Assembly: GCA_038501195.1 (NCBI GenBank)
Contig: JBBPUQ010000001.1
Span: forward strand, 1,240,001-1,304,000
Reading direction: 5' to 3'
Source: Nemania diffusa
Taxonomy: Eukaryota > Ascomycota > Sordariomycetes > Xylariales > Xylariaceae
DNA: 64,000 nt
Of the stretch, positions 34,120 through 47,582 are shown piece by piece. Every line of letters begins with the position of its first letter. Positions within the stretch are counted from its first letter, which is position 1. The notes under the pieces were generated by a model. It had not been told where the DNA came from. It made no database searches and saw only the letters and a program-made list of their open reading frames with translations. A program made the position numbers and the translations under genes.

Positions 34120-34808
34120 TGTCGTCTCACTGGTGGTACCACGTACGCTCTCGGATGTCTATGGTATTTCGATGTGAGGTGTAGGTGCAATCTTTACTTA
34201 AATAATGAGGTTGATCATAGAAAGATATAAAAGGCACGTAGTATGTAGGGAGAGTTGCACGTCAAGTGCAGAAGGTGGTCGCATTAGATACTGGCAATCT
34301 TCAGGGATGTGGTTGTAGGTAGGTAAGTAAGTAGTGAGCGTTGAGCAGGAATGAATGACGATACTCTGTGCAGTCCGCCGCAACTGACGAAGTATCACTC
34401 TAAAACCCCTGTTCTGCGTCATGGATGCACTGTAGGTATTCTGTATTTAGTACCTACCTCCTACGTATTTAGGTACCTCTATATACGGTACATGCAATTT
34501 GGGGGGTGTGACATGTGAAAGTCTTGCAATAAAAGTGAATACAGAGTACCTACCTAGGTAAGTACATATATATACAGAGGTATGTACCCCTCTATATGCA
34601 CCGCGCGCGATAAGAGATAAATGATAGCTTGCATGGTAAAATATCTGATACTGTTTTTTGGTGGTACGAATCCGCATGGTATTAATAGTTGCTGTCCGCC
34701 TACTTCAGTAGGTCCACAAGGTTTCAACAGAAATCGGCCCTCCTGAGACCGCTCAACGTCTTTATTGGTATCATAATATGGTTTCGACCTCGCGGTGGCT
34801 TGCTTGTC
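34120..34808. promoter_or_regulatory. Divergent promoter region R-SNARE / suv3
   Basis: These 689 bp lie between divergent starts. TACCTA/TAGGTA/GGTACC words are dense at 34317-34330, 34442-34478 and 34548-34566. An in-frame upstream ATG for suv3 lies at 34689 within this stretch. Confidence 0.5.
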
Positions 34809-37133
34809 ATGCGCTTCCTTTTCAGCAGCAGCCGTTTGGCTAGGACGAGCCTCGCATCTCGATCGCTCTCCCGATATGCCTTCAGCACCTCGAGCAGCGC
34901 CTCGAGGGAAAAGGCCAAGAGAAAACATGTCCCGATGACACCAAGTTCAATGGCTGAAAGGACACTGCATGCAATGTCAAACGTTCGACCAGCCGCGGCT
35001 GATCGGCGCGCTATGGAAAGAACCCTCTCCATCTTTTGCAAGCTGGCGGTTGCTCGCTTCGACGACTTGCTCAGCATGGAGCCTTGGGGTCTGAAGCAGA
35101 GTGAATACAGGGCGTTTGGTGTCAACTCTAGTCTGGACTTCGATCGTGAGACCAAGCAGTACCGCAAGTTGATCGTCTCGGCCTGTGACCAGGCCATCCA
35201 GAAGAATCTCACCTCGCAGAAGGATAATCGTTTCTTCTGGGCCCTTCGCAATTCCTTCGTCACCCAAGATGTCAAAGGTCTAAGCATCGAGATCAAATAT
35301 GGTTTCCAAAGCTTTCTTATGCGCTCCAGGTTCCCAAATAACATCCTTGATACCCACCGGAAGATCGCCGATATGCGCTACCCTTACGAATGGTATCCTG
35401 CCACTCGAGCTCTCCAGCGCACCATCTACCTACACGTAGGCCCGACCAACTCTGGCAAGACTTACCATGCTCTGAAAGCACTCGAGGCTGCCAAGTCTGG
35501 TATTTACGCCGGGCCCCTTCGCCTACTAGCCCACGAGGTTTACACCCGGTTTATAGCGAAAGGCAGGAGCTGTGCTCTGATAACAGGAGAGGAGCAGCGT
35601 ATTCCTAAAGACGTTGACACGTACTTCAGTAGCTGTACTGTCGAGATGGCGCCTCTCAATCGGCCAGTAGAGGTCGCGGTAGTTGACGAGATCCAGATGA
35701 TAGGCGACGTCGAGAGAGGCTGGGCGTGGTCGCAGGCACTCCTCGGTATCCAAGCCAAAGAGCTACATCTTTGTGGAGAGGAGCGTGCCGTCGAGCTGGT
35801 CCAATCAATTTGCGCCATGCTCGGCGATAAATGCGTAGTAAAACGGTACCAGCGGCTCAGCGGTCTGGAAACCATGCATGAGAGTTTAGGCGGCCAACTT
35901 CAGAATCTAGAGAAAGGTGATGCCGTTGTTTCATTCACCCGCGTCGGCATCCACGCTCTCAAGAGGCAAATCGAGGAGGCCACGGGCAAGCGTGCTGCTG
36001 TTGTTTACGGATCTCTGCCACCGGAAACACGTGCACAGCAGGCCGCATTGTTCAACGATCCTAATAATGACTACGATTACCTCGTTGCTAGTGACGCGAT
36101 TGGCATGGGCCTAAACCTCGAAATCAGGCGCGTTGTCTTTGAGGCTACACATAAGCGTGACAGTAGTAGTTTCCGACAAATGTCAATCTCTGAGCTGAAG
36201 CAGATTGGCGGTCGAGCAGGTCGCTTCAGAACTGCTAACCACGCTATCCAAGCTGGCACATCGGATGGTACACCTTCTGAGCCTAAGCCTAGCGGTCCAG
36301 GCCTAGTGACCGCTTTGGAAGATGTAGACCTGGCCAATGTCATCAAGGCATTTGACTCGGAACCGGAGCCCATCAAAACAGCCGGCATCCAGCCTCCCAC
36401 ATCTGCAATCGAGCGCTTGTCCACTTATTTCCCACCGAATACCCCACTCAGTTTCATCCTCGTACGCCTTCGCGACATAGCGATGCTATCTCCGAAATTT
36501 CATCTATGTAACCTTAAAGAGATGCTAGACATTTCGGACCTGATACAGCCATTTCGGATGTCGATTTACGATCGCTGTGTGTTTTTAAATGCGCCTGTCG
36601 CATTGAGGGACCGCGATGGCGCCAAAATTCTTCAGGTTTTTGCTAGAGCTGTTTCCAGAATGGAGGGCGGTGAGCTACTCGACATACCTGAGGTGCCCTT
36701 AGAACTGCTCGATATAAATGCAGAACATTGGAAACCGGGGGGGCAGGCAGAATTTCTGCGGAAATTAGAAGCCCTCCATAAATCTATCACTTTGTATCTC
36801 TGGCTGTCTTATCGATTTACCGGCATCTTCACAAGCCAGAACCTAGCCTTCCACGTGAAGGAGCTAGTTGAAGTCAAAATTAATGAATATCTGGCTGGCG
36901 TCTCGGAGACGGCTAGGAGCCGGAGGAAGAGAATGGAAGCTGCTCGCAAGCTGGCAAAGGCTAAAGAGCGCAGGAAGGGGGAATTGCTGGGTGATTTTTC
37001 TCAGGAAGACGAGGAGCACCAACCCCAAGAGTGGAACAAGGAGAGACCCGAAGAACCATTGTATGATAACCGTGACCAACTCGCGGGGGACGCGGGGCTT
37101 GGACAGGAGCCTGGCGGCCGGGCAAGACTCTAA
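34809..37133 (+). CDS. SUV3: Mitochondrial ATP-dependent RNA helicase Suv3
   Basis: Suv3 is the helicase of the mitochondrial degradosome; with the 3'-5' exoribonuclease Dss1 it unwinds and turns over mitochondrial RNA and clears excised introns. The single exon gives 774 residues when started at 34809, against 737 in yeast. This start exposes a textbook mitochondrial presequence (MRFLFSSSRLARTSLASRSL, Arg/Ser-rich, no acids). The frame stays open up to an ATG at 34689, but that extension is not presequence-like. Motifs: GPTNSGKT (211-218, Walker A), VVDEIQM with the DEIQ box at 293-296, TGEEQR, VASDAIGMGLNL and QIGGRAGR. The Suv3 C-terminal region follows, and a charged Lys/Glu tail closes the protein. 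It is divergent from the R-SNARE gene. Confidence 0.96.
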   Translation: MRFLFSSSRLARTSLASRSLSRYAFSTSSSASREKAKRKHVPMTPSSMAERTLHAMSNVRPAAADRRAMERTLSIFCKLAVARFDDLLSMEPWGLKQSEYRAFGVNSSLDFDRETKQYRKLIVSACDQAIQKNLTSQKDNRFFWALRNSFVTQDVKGLSIEIKYGFQSFLMRSRFPNNILDTHRKIADMRYPYEWYPATRALQRTIYLHVGPTNSGKTYHALKALEAAKSGIYAGPLRLLAHEVYTRFIAKGRSCALITGEEQRIPKDVDTYFSSCTVEMAPLNRPVEVAVVDEIQMIGDVERGWAWSQALLGIQAKELHLCGEERAVELVQSICAMLGDKCVVKRYQRLSGLETMHESLGGQLQNLEKGDAVVSFTRVGIHALKRQIEEATGKRAAVVYGSLPPETRAQQAALFNDPNNDYDYLVASDAIGMGLNLEIRRVVFEATHKRDSSSFRQMSISELKQIGGRAGRFRTANHAIQAGTSDGTPSEPKPSGPGLVTALEDVDLANVIKAFDSEPEPIKTAGIQPPTSAIERLSTYFPPNTPLSFILVRLRDIAMLSPKFHLCNLKEMLDISDLIQPFRMSIYDRCVFLNAPVALRDRDGAKILQVFARAVSRMEGGELLDIPEVPLELLDINAEHWKPGGQAEFLRKLEALHKSITLYLWLSYRFTGIFTSQNLAFHVKELVEVKINEYLAGVSETARSRRKRMEAARKLAKAKERRKGELLGDFSQEDEEHQPQEWNKERPEEPLYDNRDQLAGDAGLGQEPGGRARL

Positions 37134-37907
37134 GCTCACGTATTCTCGGCATGCGCGTTGTATCATTACCTACTATTCAGCATGGATGGCGTTATGGGTA
37201 CGACTGGGTCACGAAATAGGCTATAGGCCGGCCTTCATTATATGTTCTGTAAATTATACGTACAAATACATGCATGCATAGGAGGCATGTACTCGGTTAT
37301 ATAGATACGATATTTAGGAATACCACTTCCCTGTCTCTACCTTTCCCATATATTCGTGCTTTCTCAGGTGTTCTAACACCATAGTAGGTAATCTCAACCT
37401 AGATTGCAATGGGCTAACCTTGCGTCGACTGTTTCATGTCTACAGCAAGCCAGGAGACCGCAAGAAGCACCAAGGGCTTTGAAGGGCCTGCCTAGACATG
37501 ACAAGTGCAGGGTTCTTGCCGAGCCCAGTGTGCAACGCATGTTCCTACCCTAGCCAGCATTTTATCATTGTCATAAGTGTTAGGAATAGCTTCACAGCTA
37601 AGGGTTTTGGCTGGAGGACAAACCGATGCTACCTACCTAAAGAACTGCATTTGATACCTGCTTATTGATTGCTGCAATCACCTCTTCCTAGCTGACAATG
37701 AATCATTCCCATCCATTTATGCAGTCTTATTAAACCTAACGCATGTCGATAGACTTAGCGGCGAAGCGACGACGCTCCACCATCCACTTCTCCGAGCCTT
37801 TAACTTACACCATGGACGACGAGAGTGGCGGGGAGCTCAGTCCGTTGAGCGAATGGCCCGGCCACCGGAGAGTCAGCGGTAGATAGCGGCCTCGCAGCAT
37901 CTCTCCC
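37134..37907. other. Intergenic region and leader of the 37908 gene
   Basis: This holds the suv3 3' flank and the promoter and leader of the next plus-strand gene. A 24-codon upstream frame ends 21 nt before that gene's ATG and is listed separately. Nothing else is seen. Confidence 0.55.
37812..37886 (+). promoter_or_regulatory. Upstream open reading frame
   Basis: An ATG at 37812 opens a 24-codon frame (MDDESGGELSPLSEW...) that stops at 37884-37886, 21 nt before the main ATG at 37908. Its context (CACC before the ATG) is good. It could damp translation of the main frame, or mark a real N-terminal exon whose splice I cannot see. Confidence 0.5.
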
Positions 37908-40027
37908 ATGGACGGCTCCAGCAGCAGGTTTCCCTCGGCGTCCGTGGCGTCCAGCACGAGCCCCGAGACGGGCACGTCGCCCTTCACCTTCACGCCTCAC
38001 CCGAGCATCAAGGAACTCCTCCCCACCGGCATCGACCCGCCGCGGCCCGCGAAGCAGGGCTACGAGTGGGTGTGGTTCCCGGCGGGCTACTGGGCGGAGC
38101 GCGAGATCGTGCAGACGCCCACCAAGGACTCGACGAGGGGGTTTAGATGGCGCAAGCGGTCCGGGAAGTCCAGCTCGGAATCCCCTAAGCACTCGGCTCA
38201 GGCCCCTCGCACTACCCCCCATACAACACCTCATACCACCCCTTCCCTCTCCGAGAAGACGGAGAAATCGCCGGACCACTCGGCGGGACGCAGATCGCTC
38301 AGCCGCGCGACGGAAAGTAGCGAGAGTGGCGGGTCGTTCTTCCACCTCAAACGCATGGCGGATGGTCCCCTCCCAAGCCCGTACCTGACCGAGGAGGCAC
38401 ACGTGCAGTCGCTCCAGTGGCCGTCGATCGAAGCGGCCTCCAGAAACCGCAGCATCAGCGGGAGCTCAGTGGCTGGGTCGAGAGCGACTCATTCGCCGTC
38501 GCACCTCTCAAGCACCGAGAATGAAGTAGAACCAGTCGGTCATATCCCATCTATGACTAGTAGCGGTAGGCAATTAGTCGTCGGGGTTACATTAGACACG
38601 GCAGTTCCGGAGCGGCTGGTTGTAGAGATTGGTCCCACTGCTGAGGAAGCGAAGCCCAAAAAGTCGCTCATTAACTGGCGGATACTCTCAGAGCGCCGAC
38701 TGGTAAGTGACTACATCAACCCTTCTCCTTCTAGCGCTAGACAACTGGCGATTAAAGGTTATATAAGTAGAGGCTGAATATGGGATACCAAACAGAGGTC
38801 GAAAAGACTGCAGTTACCAAGCCCGACGGCAAGCACTTTAAGAAAGTCGTCGTCGGGGAGCGAGAAAAGCCGCACGTCGCTCAAGCGGCGCACCACGAAG
38901 CTGTTTACACGGAAGAAGACTTCAAGCTTGTCAACTTCTCCCGCTCGCAACCGGTCTCCAGACCCAGCGGTTGTTTCTAAAAAGGAGGTGGTGGCTCCTA
39001 GTATGTTATAGCTCCGCCCTCGTCTGAACTACACACACAACGGCAAATAAAAAGACGAATACACAGACCACAGGCACGTCTGGATGAGATATGTCTCGCT
39101 GACATGAGCATAGAACCAACGAACAGCTGGACGCCCGATTATCCTGGCGGTGTAAGTATCCCCTTACCCTCTACGAGCAATACTCATACACGCAGAGCAC
39201 AAGTCTAATAACTACTCATCACTAACTTGACGGCTTGCCAGGAAGCCATCCGCGTCCAGACACCCCCCATCCTCCAAAACGCCCTAGACCAATTCCCGCG
39301 CTCCTTCTTCTCCGTCCTCAGACCGCACTCGCCACCCCCGCACCGCCCCCCTCTATCCCGCCAAGACGCGCACACGGCCCCGAAGAAGACGACGCTCTCG
39401 ACGTACTTCACGCCGGGGGAGTCGAGCACGTCGTCCACGCCGCGCGCGACGCCGCGCGCCCGCACGCCGCAGACGGACCACCGCCACAGCGACACGGAGA
39501 GCAGCGGGCACAGCGTGATCCGGGGCGTCAACGACATGGGCCGCCGGCGCCGCCTCCCCACCCCTAGCCCCGTCTCCACCCCCATCTCCATCTCTACCCC
39601 TATCTCTACCCACACTACCACTACCAACAGCGGCAGTGCCAACAACAATGATAATAGTAGTAGTAGCGGGGGCGGGGGCGGCACGACGACAGCGACGGAG
39701 AGCAGCAAGCGCTCCTCGCGCAAGGAGTGGTGGGACGTGCCCGTGTCGCACGGCGTCGGCTTCGCCAGCGACCAGCAGCAGCAGCAGCGGCAGCAGCGCG
39801 CCGCGGCCTTCCGCTTCGACATGCCGGAGCACCTTCCCTCGAGCCCCATGTGTCCAGCCAACAAGCGGCACAAGTCCGGGGGCACCGGCGTCTGCGTGTA
39901 CCATGGGCGCGCCGCCAAGGGGAGGGCCAAGGCTAGGGCGGCGGAGGGCGTGAATGGGTTTGTGGAGGGGGAGGGGGAGGAGAGGGAGTATGATACTGAT
40001 GAGACGGGGAGTGATGTGTGGAAGTGA
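37908..40027 (+). CDS. Unrecognised GC-rich low-complexity fungal protein
   Basis: I do not recognise this family. The model has four exons: 37908-38702 (GTAAGT donor), 38796-39000, a short exon 3 ending 39151, and 39242-40027. Exons 1, 2 and 4 join in phase 0 at their clear junctions. The start of exon 3 is ambiguous: acceptor 39113 fits the GTATGT donor at 39001 and a CTGAC branch point, while an acceptor at 39074 would keep a coding-looking RLDEICLADMS segment but needs a poorer donor. The product is about 600 residues. Features: an aromatic cluster GYEWVWFPAGYWAERE (about 50-65), Ser/Thr/Pro-rich stretches, a basic Ser-rich exon 2, a helix-like QTPPILQNALDQFPRSFF at the start of exon 4, a Gly/Ser run and a QQQQQRQQR tract (CAG repeat, 39773-39787). 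It is probably a disordered regulatory or cytoskeletal protein, but its function is unknown. Confidence 0.68.
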
Positions 40028-40554
40028 GTGAGGGGGGAGAGGGGGTCTCTTTTCACGTGTTATTGAGGAGGAGTGTCTGGTTGGTGTGAAGGAGGGGGAG
40101 ATTGTAAACTTCGTGGAGTTTAGACTTGACCTAGAATTCGATGAAAATGAACGTAATTGGAAGCGAAGGGCCTTGAGAGTAAGTTGACAAGACGAAAGTT
40201 GTGATGTACTTAAACAACTACCAGCTGCCCTACCTAATGGTTTAAACAGTACCTGGGCAACATTGTGTGCCAACAGGTGTTCCCGTTTAAACCGACTCTA
40301 ACACTATATGTAATAAACGCCTATATGTGAAGCAAATGTCATTAAGCCCGTCCTGGAAAGTGAGTTGTACTGACAGCTCTCGTTATAATCATACAATGAC
40401 CTTTATACTGGGGTGCTAAGAAAGCCCTCGCGCCTGTGTAATTCCTCCCTTCTCCTCTCTTCCATCCATAAGCAGCTCTACTGCCACACATTCATCCTGA
40501 CATATCTACAACCGTTGACTGAAATTCATTGGAAGTGCAGTGTTGAAAAACAGT
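40028..40554. other. Convergent intergenic region
   Basis: These 527 bp lie between the 3' ends of the 37908 gene and the Sna3-like gene. No gene, repeat or RNA is seen. Confidence 0.5.
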
Positions 40555-41334
40555 CTACTCGTCCGACTGGATCTTGTGGTCCCCCTTGACAGCCTCGGCA
40601 TACGTAGGCGGCGCGCGATCGTTGTTATCGCCATTGCTGCTGCTGCCCGCCTCGTCCTGGTGCGAAGAGGAGGATCCGGCGGGGGCGGCGGCAGAGGCGG
40701 TCCCGTAGTTCATCGGCTGGCCGTGTTTCGGCTGCTGCTGCTGCGGCTGCGACTGTGGCTGCTGGTGGGGTTGGGGCGCCTGCACGTAGACGTATGTTAC
40801 GCGGCCGCCGCTCTCGTAGTCTTGCGGTACGCGCTCGTAGTCGTCTGCCTCGGGGAACTTGGCGATTATGTACCAGGCGTGGAACAGGCCGGGGAGCTGG
40901 AGGGGTTGTTAGTTGGGCGGTTGATCGGGGAGGGATGGGTGTGTAGTGGTTGTTGGGATGGGATGGGGTGGATGGGATATGGGGCGAGGCGAATACTCAC
41001 ATAGCCTAGGAAGCAGAGGAGGATGTTGATTACGGAGTCGGCGGAGCAGAGGCCGCACTTCACCCAGACTAAGATATGGAATTGTTAGCTTTTGCGCTTC
41101 ATCGTGTATGTTATCAACTCTTGTTAACTATCGTTGGAGAATAAATGTAGATGGGAGTTTCGCAACCACAGCTGTGCCCATCGAAGCGATATATGCTGTG
41201 TAGCAAGCAGCTGCGAGAGCGTATGGTGGTTGTATGAATTCCGGCTCTTATCTGGAGAGGGTTTGCGATGACGTACCAGCTAGAGGTGGGAATAAGATGG
41301 CTATCACGCCGAGGAAGATATCTGCGCTGCACAT
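40555..41334 (-). CDS. Sna3-like Pmp3/UPF0057 membrane protein with PPxY tail
   Basis: Three exons: 41334-41277, 41068-41001 and 40896-40555; phases close and give 155 residues. The N-terminal 55 residues are a Pmp3/UPF0057 double-membrane-span domain: MCSADIFLGVIAILFPPLAV, then VKCGLCSADSVINILLCFLGY, then LPGLFHAWYIIAKFPE. Unlike the 50-residue Pmp3 proteolipid, it has a long cytosolic tail that is Gln-rich (CAG/CTG repeats) and ends with RAPPTYAEAVKGDHKIQSDE. PPTY (138-141) is a PPxY motif, the binding site for WW domains of Rsp5/Nedd4 ubiquitin ligases. Yeast Sna3 and Sna4 have the same layout: two spans, a PPxY tail, and Rsp5-dependent sorting into multivesicular bodies. A vacuole-directed Rsp5 adaptor or cargo is therefore likely. 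Confidence 0.9.
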
Positions 41335-41926
41335 ATTGGGCGGTCTATCGACTTGGTTTTGTCTCTCTAATGGTGTTGTATCCTGAAGCAGTTTGTATGG
41401 GAATGTTTTAGAGGAGGGTTCAGTAGATATGAGTAGATGTTCGGAGCTGCTGGCCTTCAATGACTGGTGGGTTGCAATGACGGAGGAGTGGATCACGCCA
41501 CTACGAGAGGGAGCTGGGGGCCGGGTGGGCATCTTTAGGCAGGCGTATAACCCAATGCGGCGCAGTTACATAGCACTGCAGATTTTAGGCGGATTCTTCA
41601 CCATACCTAGCCTGGTAATGGATCCATTATTAGGTAACAGGGGGATATCTAGTAAATTGCATAAAGGTGGCAGCCTACCTACATCTACCTCGATATATGA
41701 ATTTACATGATCCCTAATATGCGCTTATCCTTATCGCGTTGGGATTCCGTCGCGAGAAAGTCATCAAGAACCTCTGTGACGCTCTCTATTGCAACTTTAT
41801 AATCCGGAGGTATTCACCTCTATAAAAAACGGCAACACCGCTACGTGCACGGAATCAAAAGTCCGAGTTCGAGAGTGCTTTGCTAAAATAGGAGCTGCAC
41901 CAAGGGTAGCTACCCTTCAATCAAGC
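41335..41926. promoter_or_regulatory. Divergent promoter region Sna3-like / prp22
   Basis: These 592 bp separate two divergent start codons. A 105-codon frame at 41393-41710 has no recognisable content and is not called. The prp22 frame is open upstream of its ATG to 41789, which is taken as leader. Confidence 0.5.
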
Positions 41927-45684
<3,758 letters not shown>

Positions 45685-45881
45685 ACCCCTAGAAATCGAG
45701 TGCCCGTCGATGCGCTCACTATGTATATATACCATTTGACTAGGGCACTACTAATGACGCGACTCGTCAAATAATTGAATATAATCATATCGAGGGTCGA
45801 ACAAGGTCTACATATTTCTCTGACATCGGCATTCCCTGTGTTGCGCGTTTACAACATGTTATTCGTGACATATCAGTTCCC

Positions 45882-47582
45882 TCAATTCCACCAAAAACTC
45901 ACACTGAAGCTCACGCTTAGCCCCCTAACATAATGCCACCACCCAATGGGTATGTACAGCGCATCCCCCGGCTCCAGAATACAGTCAACGAACGGGATCG
46001 CCTTGAACGCCTCGATCTCCTCCTCGCTCATCCCCTCCCTCTCCCCCTCGTGATCCTCATTCCCAGCATCCCACCCCTCCAACACCCCAACATCAACCCT
46101 ACTCGTATTCCCCATCTCCACCCCGCGCTCCCGCCCGCGGGCGGCGAGGCGCGGCGTCTCGCGCGGCGCGTACAGGCGCACGTACTTGCGGCCCACGGCC
46201 TGCGCGAGCACGTTGTGGTAGGGGTCCGTGTGCAGCGGCGAGATGGTGCCCGGGGGCCCGAGCCACGCGTTCAGGAGCGGCGCGGCGAGCTCGGGCTGGT
46301 CGAGGGTTGGGTCGAGAGGGTGCGGGGGTGGGGCGGTGTAGCAGTAGTCTGGGATGAGGATGTCGGCGCGCAGGGAGGGGAGTTGGGTGAAGAGTTGGTG
46401 TTGGGCTAGGTAGGCTGTTGGGTTGGGGGGTGCCGTGGTGTTGTGGGGGGCTGGGTTGGTCTGGGTAGGAGGGGGATTCGTGGTGCTGTGGACGGAGGTT
46501 GGGTCGATGTATGTGTGTAGAAACTCCCCGAATGTGAGCAGCTTCTGCCCCCAGCCTTCGTCGACGTAGCTGCGCCCGATCTCCACGGGGACGAGACGCC
46601 GGCCGCCGAAGGTTTGGGATAGGAGGTATGAAGGCCGGTTCCATGGGCGTGTGCTTAGAGCCGGCCATTCGTTAAGGGTACCGCGGATGATGAGGGGCTC
46701 GGGGCCGAGCTTGGGATCTCGGGGTCGGTCCATGTATGTCTGGAACTCATCGATGGACAACGCCTCTGTTTTCCTTATAGGGTGCTTCACGGGGGGAGTG
46801 AACGGCTCGTGCGGTGAGAATGTGGCACTTGCAACGTGGGCATCATCCATATTTGATGCCTCATGATCTCCCGAGAGCTTTGCTCGCTTCGCCGGTCGGG
46901 TGTGGCTTCCCGCTGAGCTGTTGTCTACATCCTGTCCTTCGCTTTCTGCTACCCAGATGAAATGGAGAAGTTCCAAGGCCTTATCGATCCATCTTCTACC
47001 TCTCTGCTCGCCCGCGGCCCCTGCTAGGATCAGGGCGAGATCTAGCGTTTTGACGAGCTCATCTAAGGAGTCGTGTCTGCGCACACCAGCGACAGCATTT
47101 TCAAAAGAGGCTCTACCTGGCTCATGCTGGACTGCAGCATATGGTGACCTTAGTAGAAGGAGACAAAACTTCAAGATCCGAGCATCAGTATACAACTGCC
47201 TCCAATAGACGGGGAGGTCCTTGAAGAGGTAAGCGTAGAATTTCGAGTAAGCGATCGACGCAATGTCTTCTAATCGCTTGAGGGCAAGGCTATCTTTCTC
47301 CGGCGAACTTATCTCTGGTGTGCTTGTGGTGGCTTGGAGGTCATTTTTATATAGACCATGTACTATATTCGCCTGGCGAGAGAGTAAGTCGATGAGTGCC
47401 GTACCACATCCCGCGAGGGAGGTTTCGGTGATGGTGACTTGGTCATGCTGGTCCTTGGCAGAGAGTATTTCAGCACACTCGGCATGGATCGTTGATGCTG
47501 CCTCGGAGCAATGTTTGATAAGCTGCGTCTTATATTCAACTGCTGTTATTATTGTCATTGAGGGAACGTATTGTTTGTTCAT
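45882..47582 (-). CDS. JmjC-domain dioxygenase (KDM8/JMJD5-like)
   Basis: This single-exon protein has 566 residues. The C-terminal JmjC/cupin domain (about 275-566) carries the Fe(II) triad H451-x-D453 (SPLHTDPYHN) and H550 (GWWHYV), and the terminus FSVSFWWN is typical of JMJD5/KDM8 and related hydroxylases. K489-region 2-oxoglutarate contacts are not assigned. The N-terminal 260 residues are helical and may be a dimerisation or substrate module, followed by a short basic linker (RPAKRAKLSGDH) that could be nuclear-targeting. A Pro/Thr/Asn-rich loop of about 25 residues (365-390) interrupts the domain. Whether the enzyme demethylates histones or hydroxylates Arg residues cannot be told from sequence. 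The part coding residues 300-540 is much more GC-rich than the 5' half. A second in-frame Met at residue 9 is an alternative start. Confidence 0.9.
   Translation of the reverse strand: MNKQYVPSMTIITAVEYKTQLIKHCSEAASTIHAECAEILSAKDQHDQVTITETSLAGCGTALIDLLSRQANIVHGLYKNDLQATTSTPEISSPEKDSLALKRLEDIASIAYSKFYAYLFKDLPVYWRQLYTDARILKFCLLLLRSPYAAVQHEPGRASFENAVAGVRRHDSLDELVKTLDLALILAGAAGEQRGRRWIDKALELLHFIWVAESEGQDVDNSSAGSHTRPAKRAKLSGDHEASNMDDAHVASATFSPHEPFTPPVKHPIRKTEALSIDEFQTYMDRPRDPKLGPEPLIIRGTLNEWPALSTRPWNRPSYLLSQTFGGRRLVPVEIGRSYVDEGWGQKLLTFGEFLHTYIDPTSVHSTTNPPPTQTNPAPHNTTAPPNPTAYLAQHQLFTQLPSLRADILIPDYCYTAPPPHPLDPTLDQPELAAPLLNAWLGPPGTISPLHTDPYHNVLAQAVGRKYVRLYAPRETPRLAARGRERGVEMGNTSRVDVGVLEGWDAGNEDHEGEREGMSEEEIEAFKAIPFVDCILEPGDALYIPIGWWHYVRGLSVSFSVSFWWN

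Noticed and set aside
37800..38402. 200-codon antisense frame over exon 1 of the 37908 gene
   Set aside because: Arg/Gly-rich shadow translation with no family; the plus frame splices cleanly.
39205..40273. Long antisense frames (about 280 and 300 codons) opposite the last exon of the 37908 gene
   Set aside because: GC-rich DNA keeps all frames open; the plus frame is favoured by a phase-0 CTAAC/CCAG acceptor and a coherent protein start EAIRVQTPPI.
41393..41710. 105-codon frame between the Sna3-like gene and prp22
   Set aside because: No motif and it overlaps the expected divergent promoter and leader of the Sna3-like gene.
46099..46668. Alternate and antisense frames over the JmjC domain
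   Set aside because: Shadows of a GC-rich coding stretch; the called frame alone carries the HxD...H triad.
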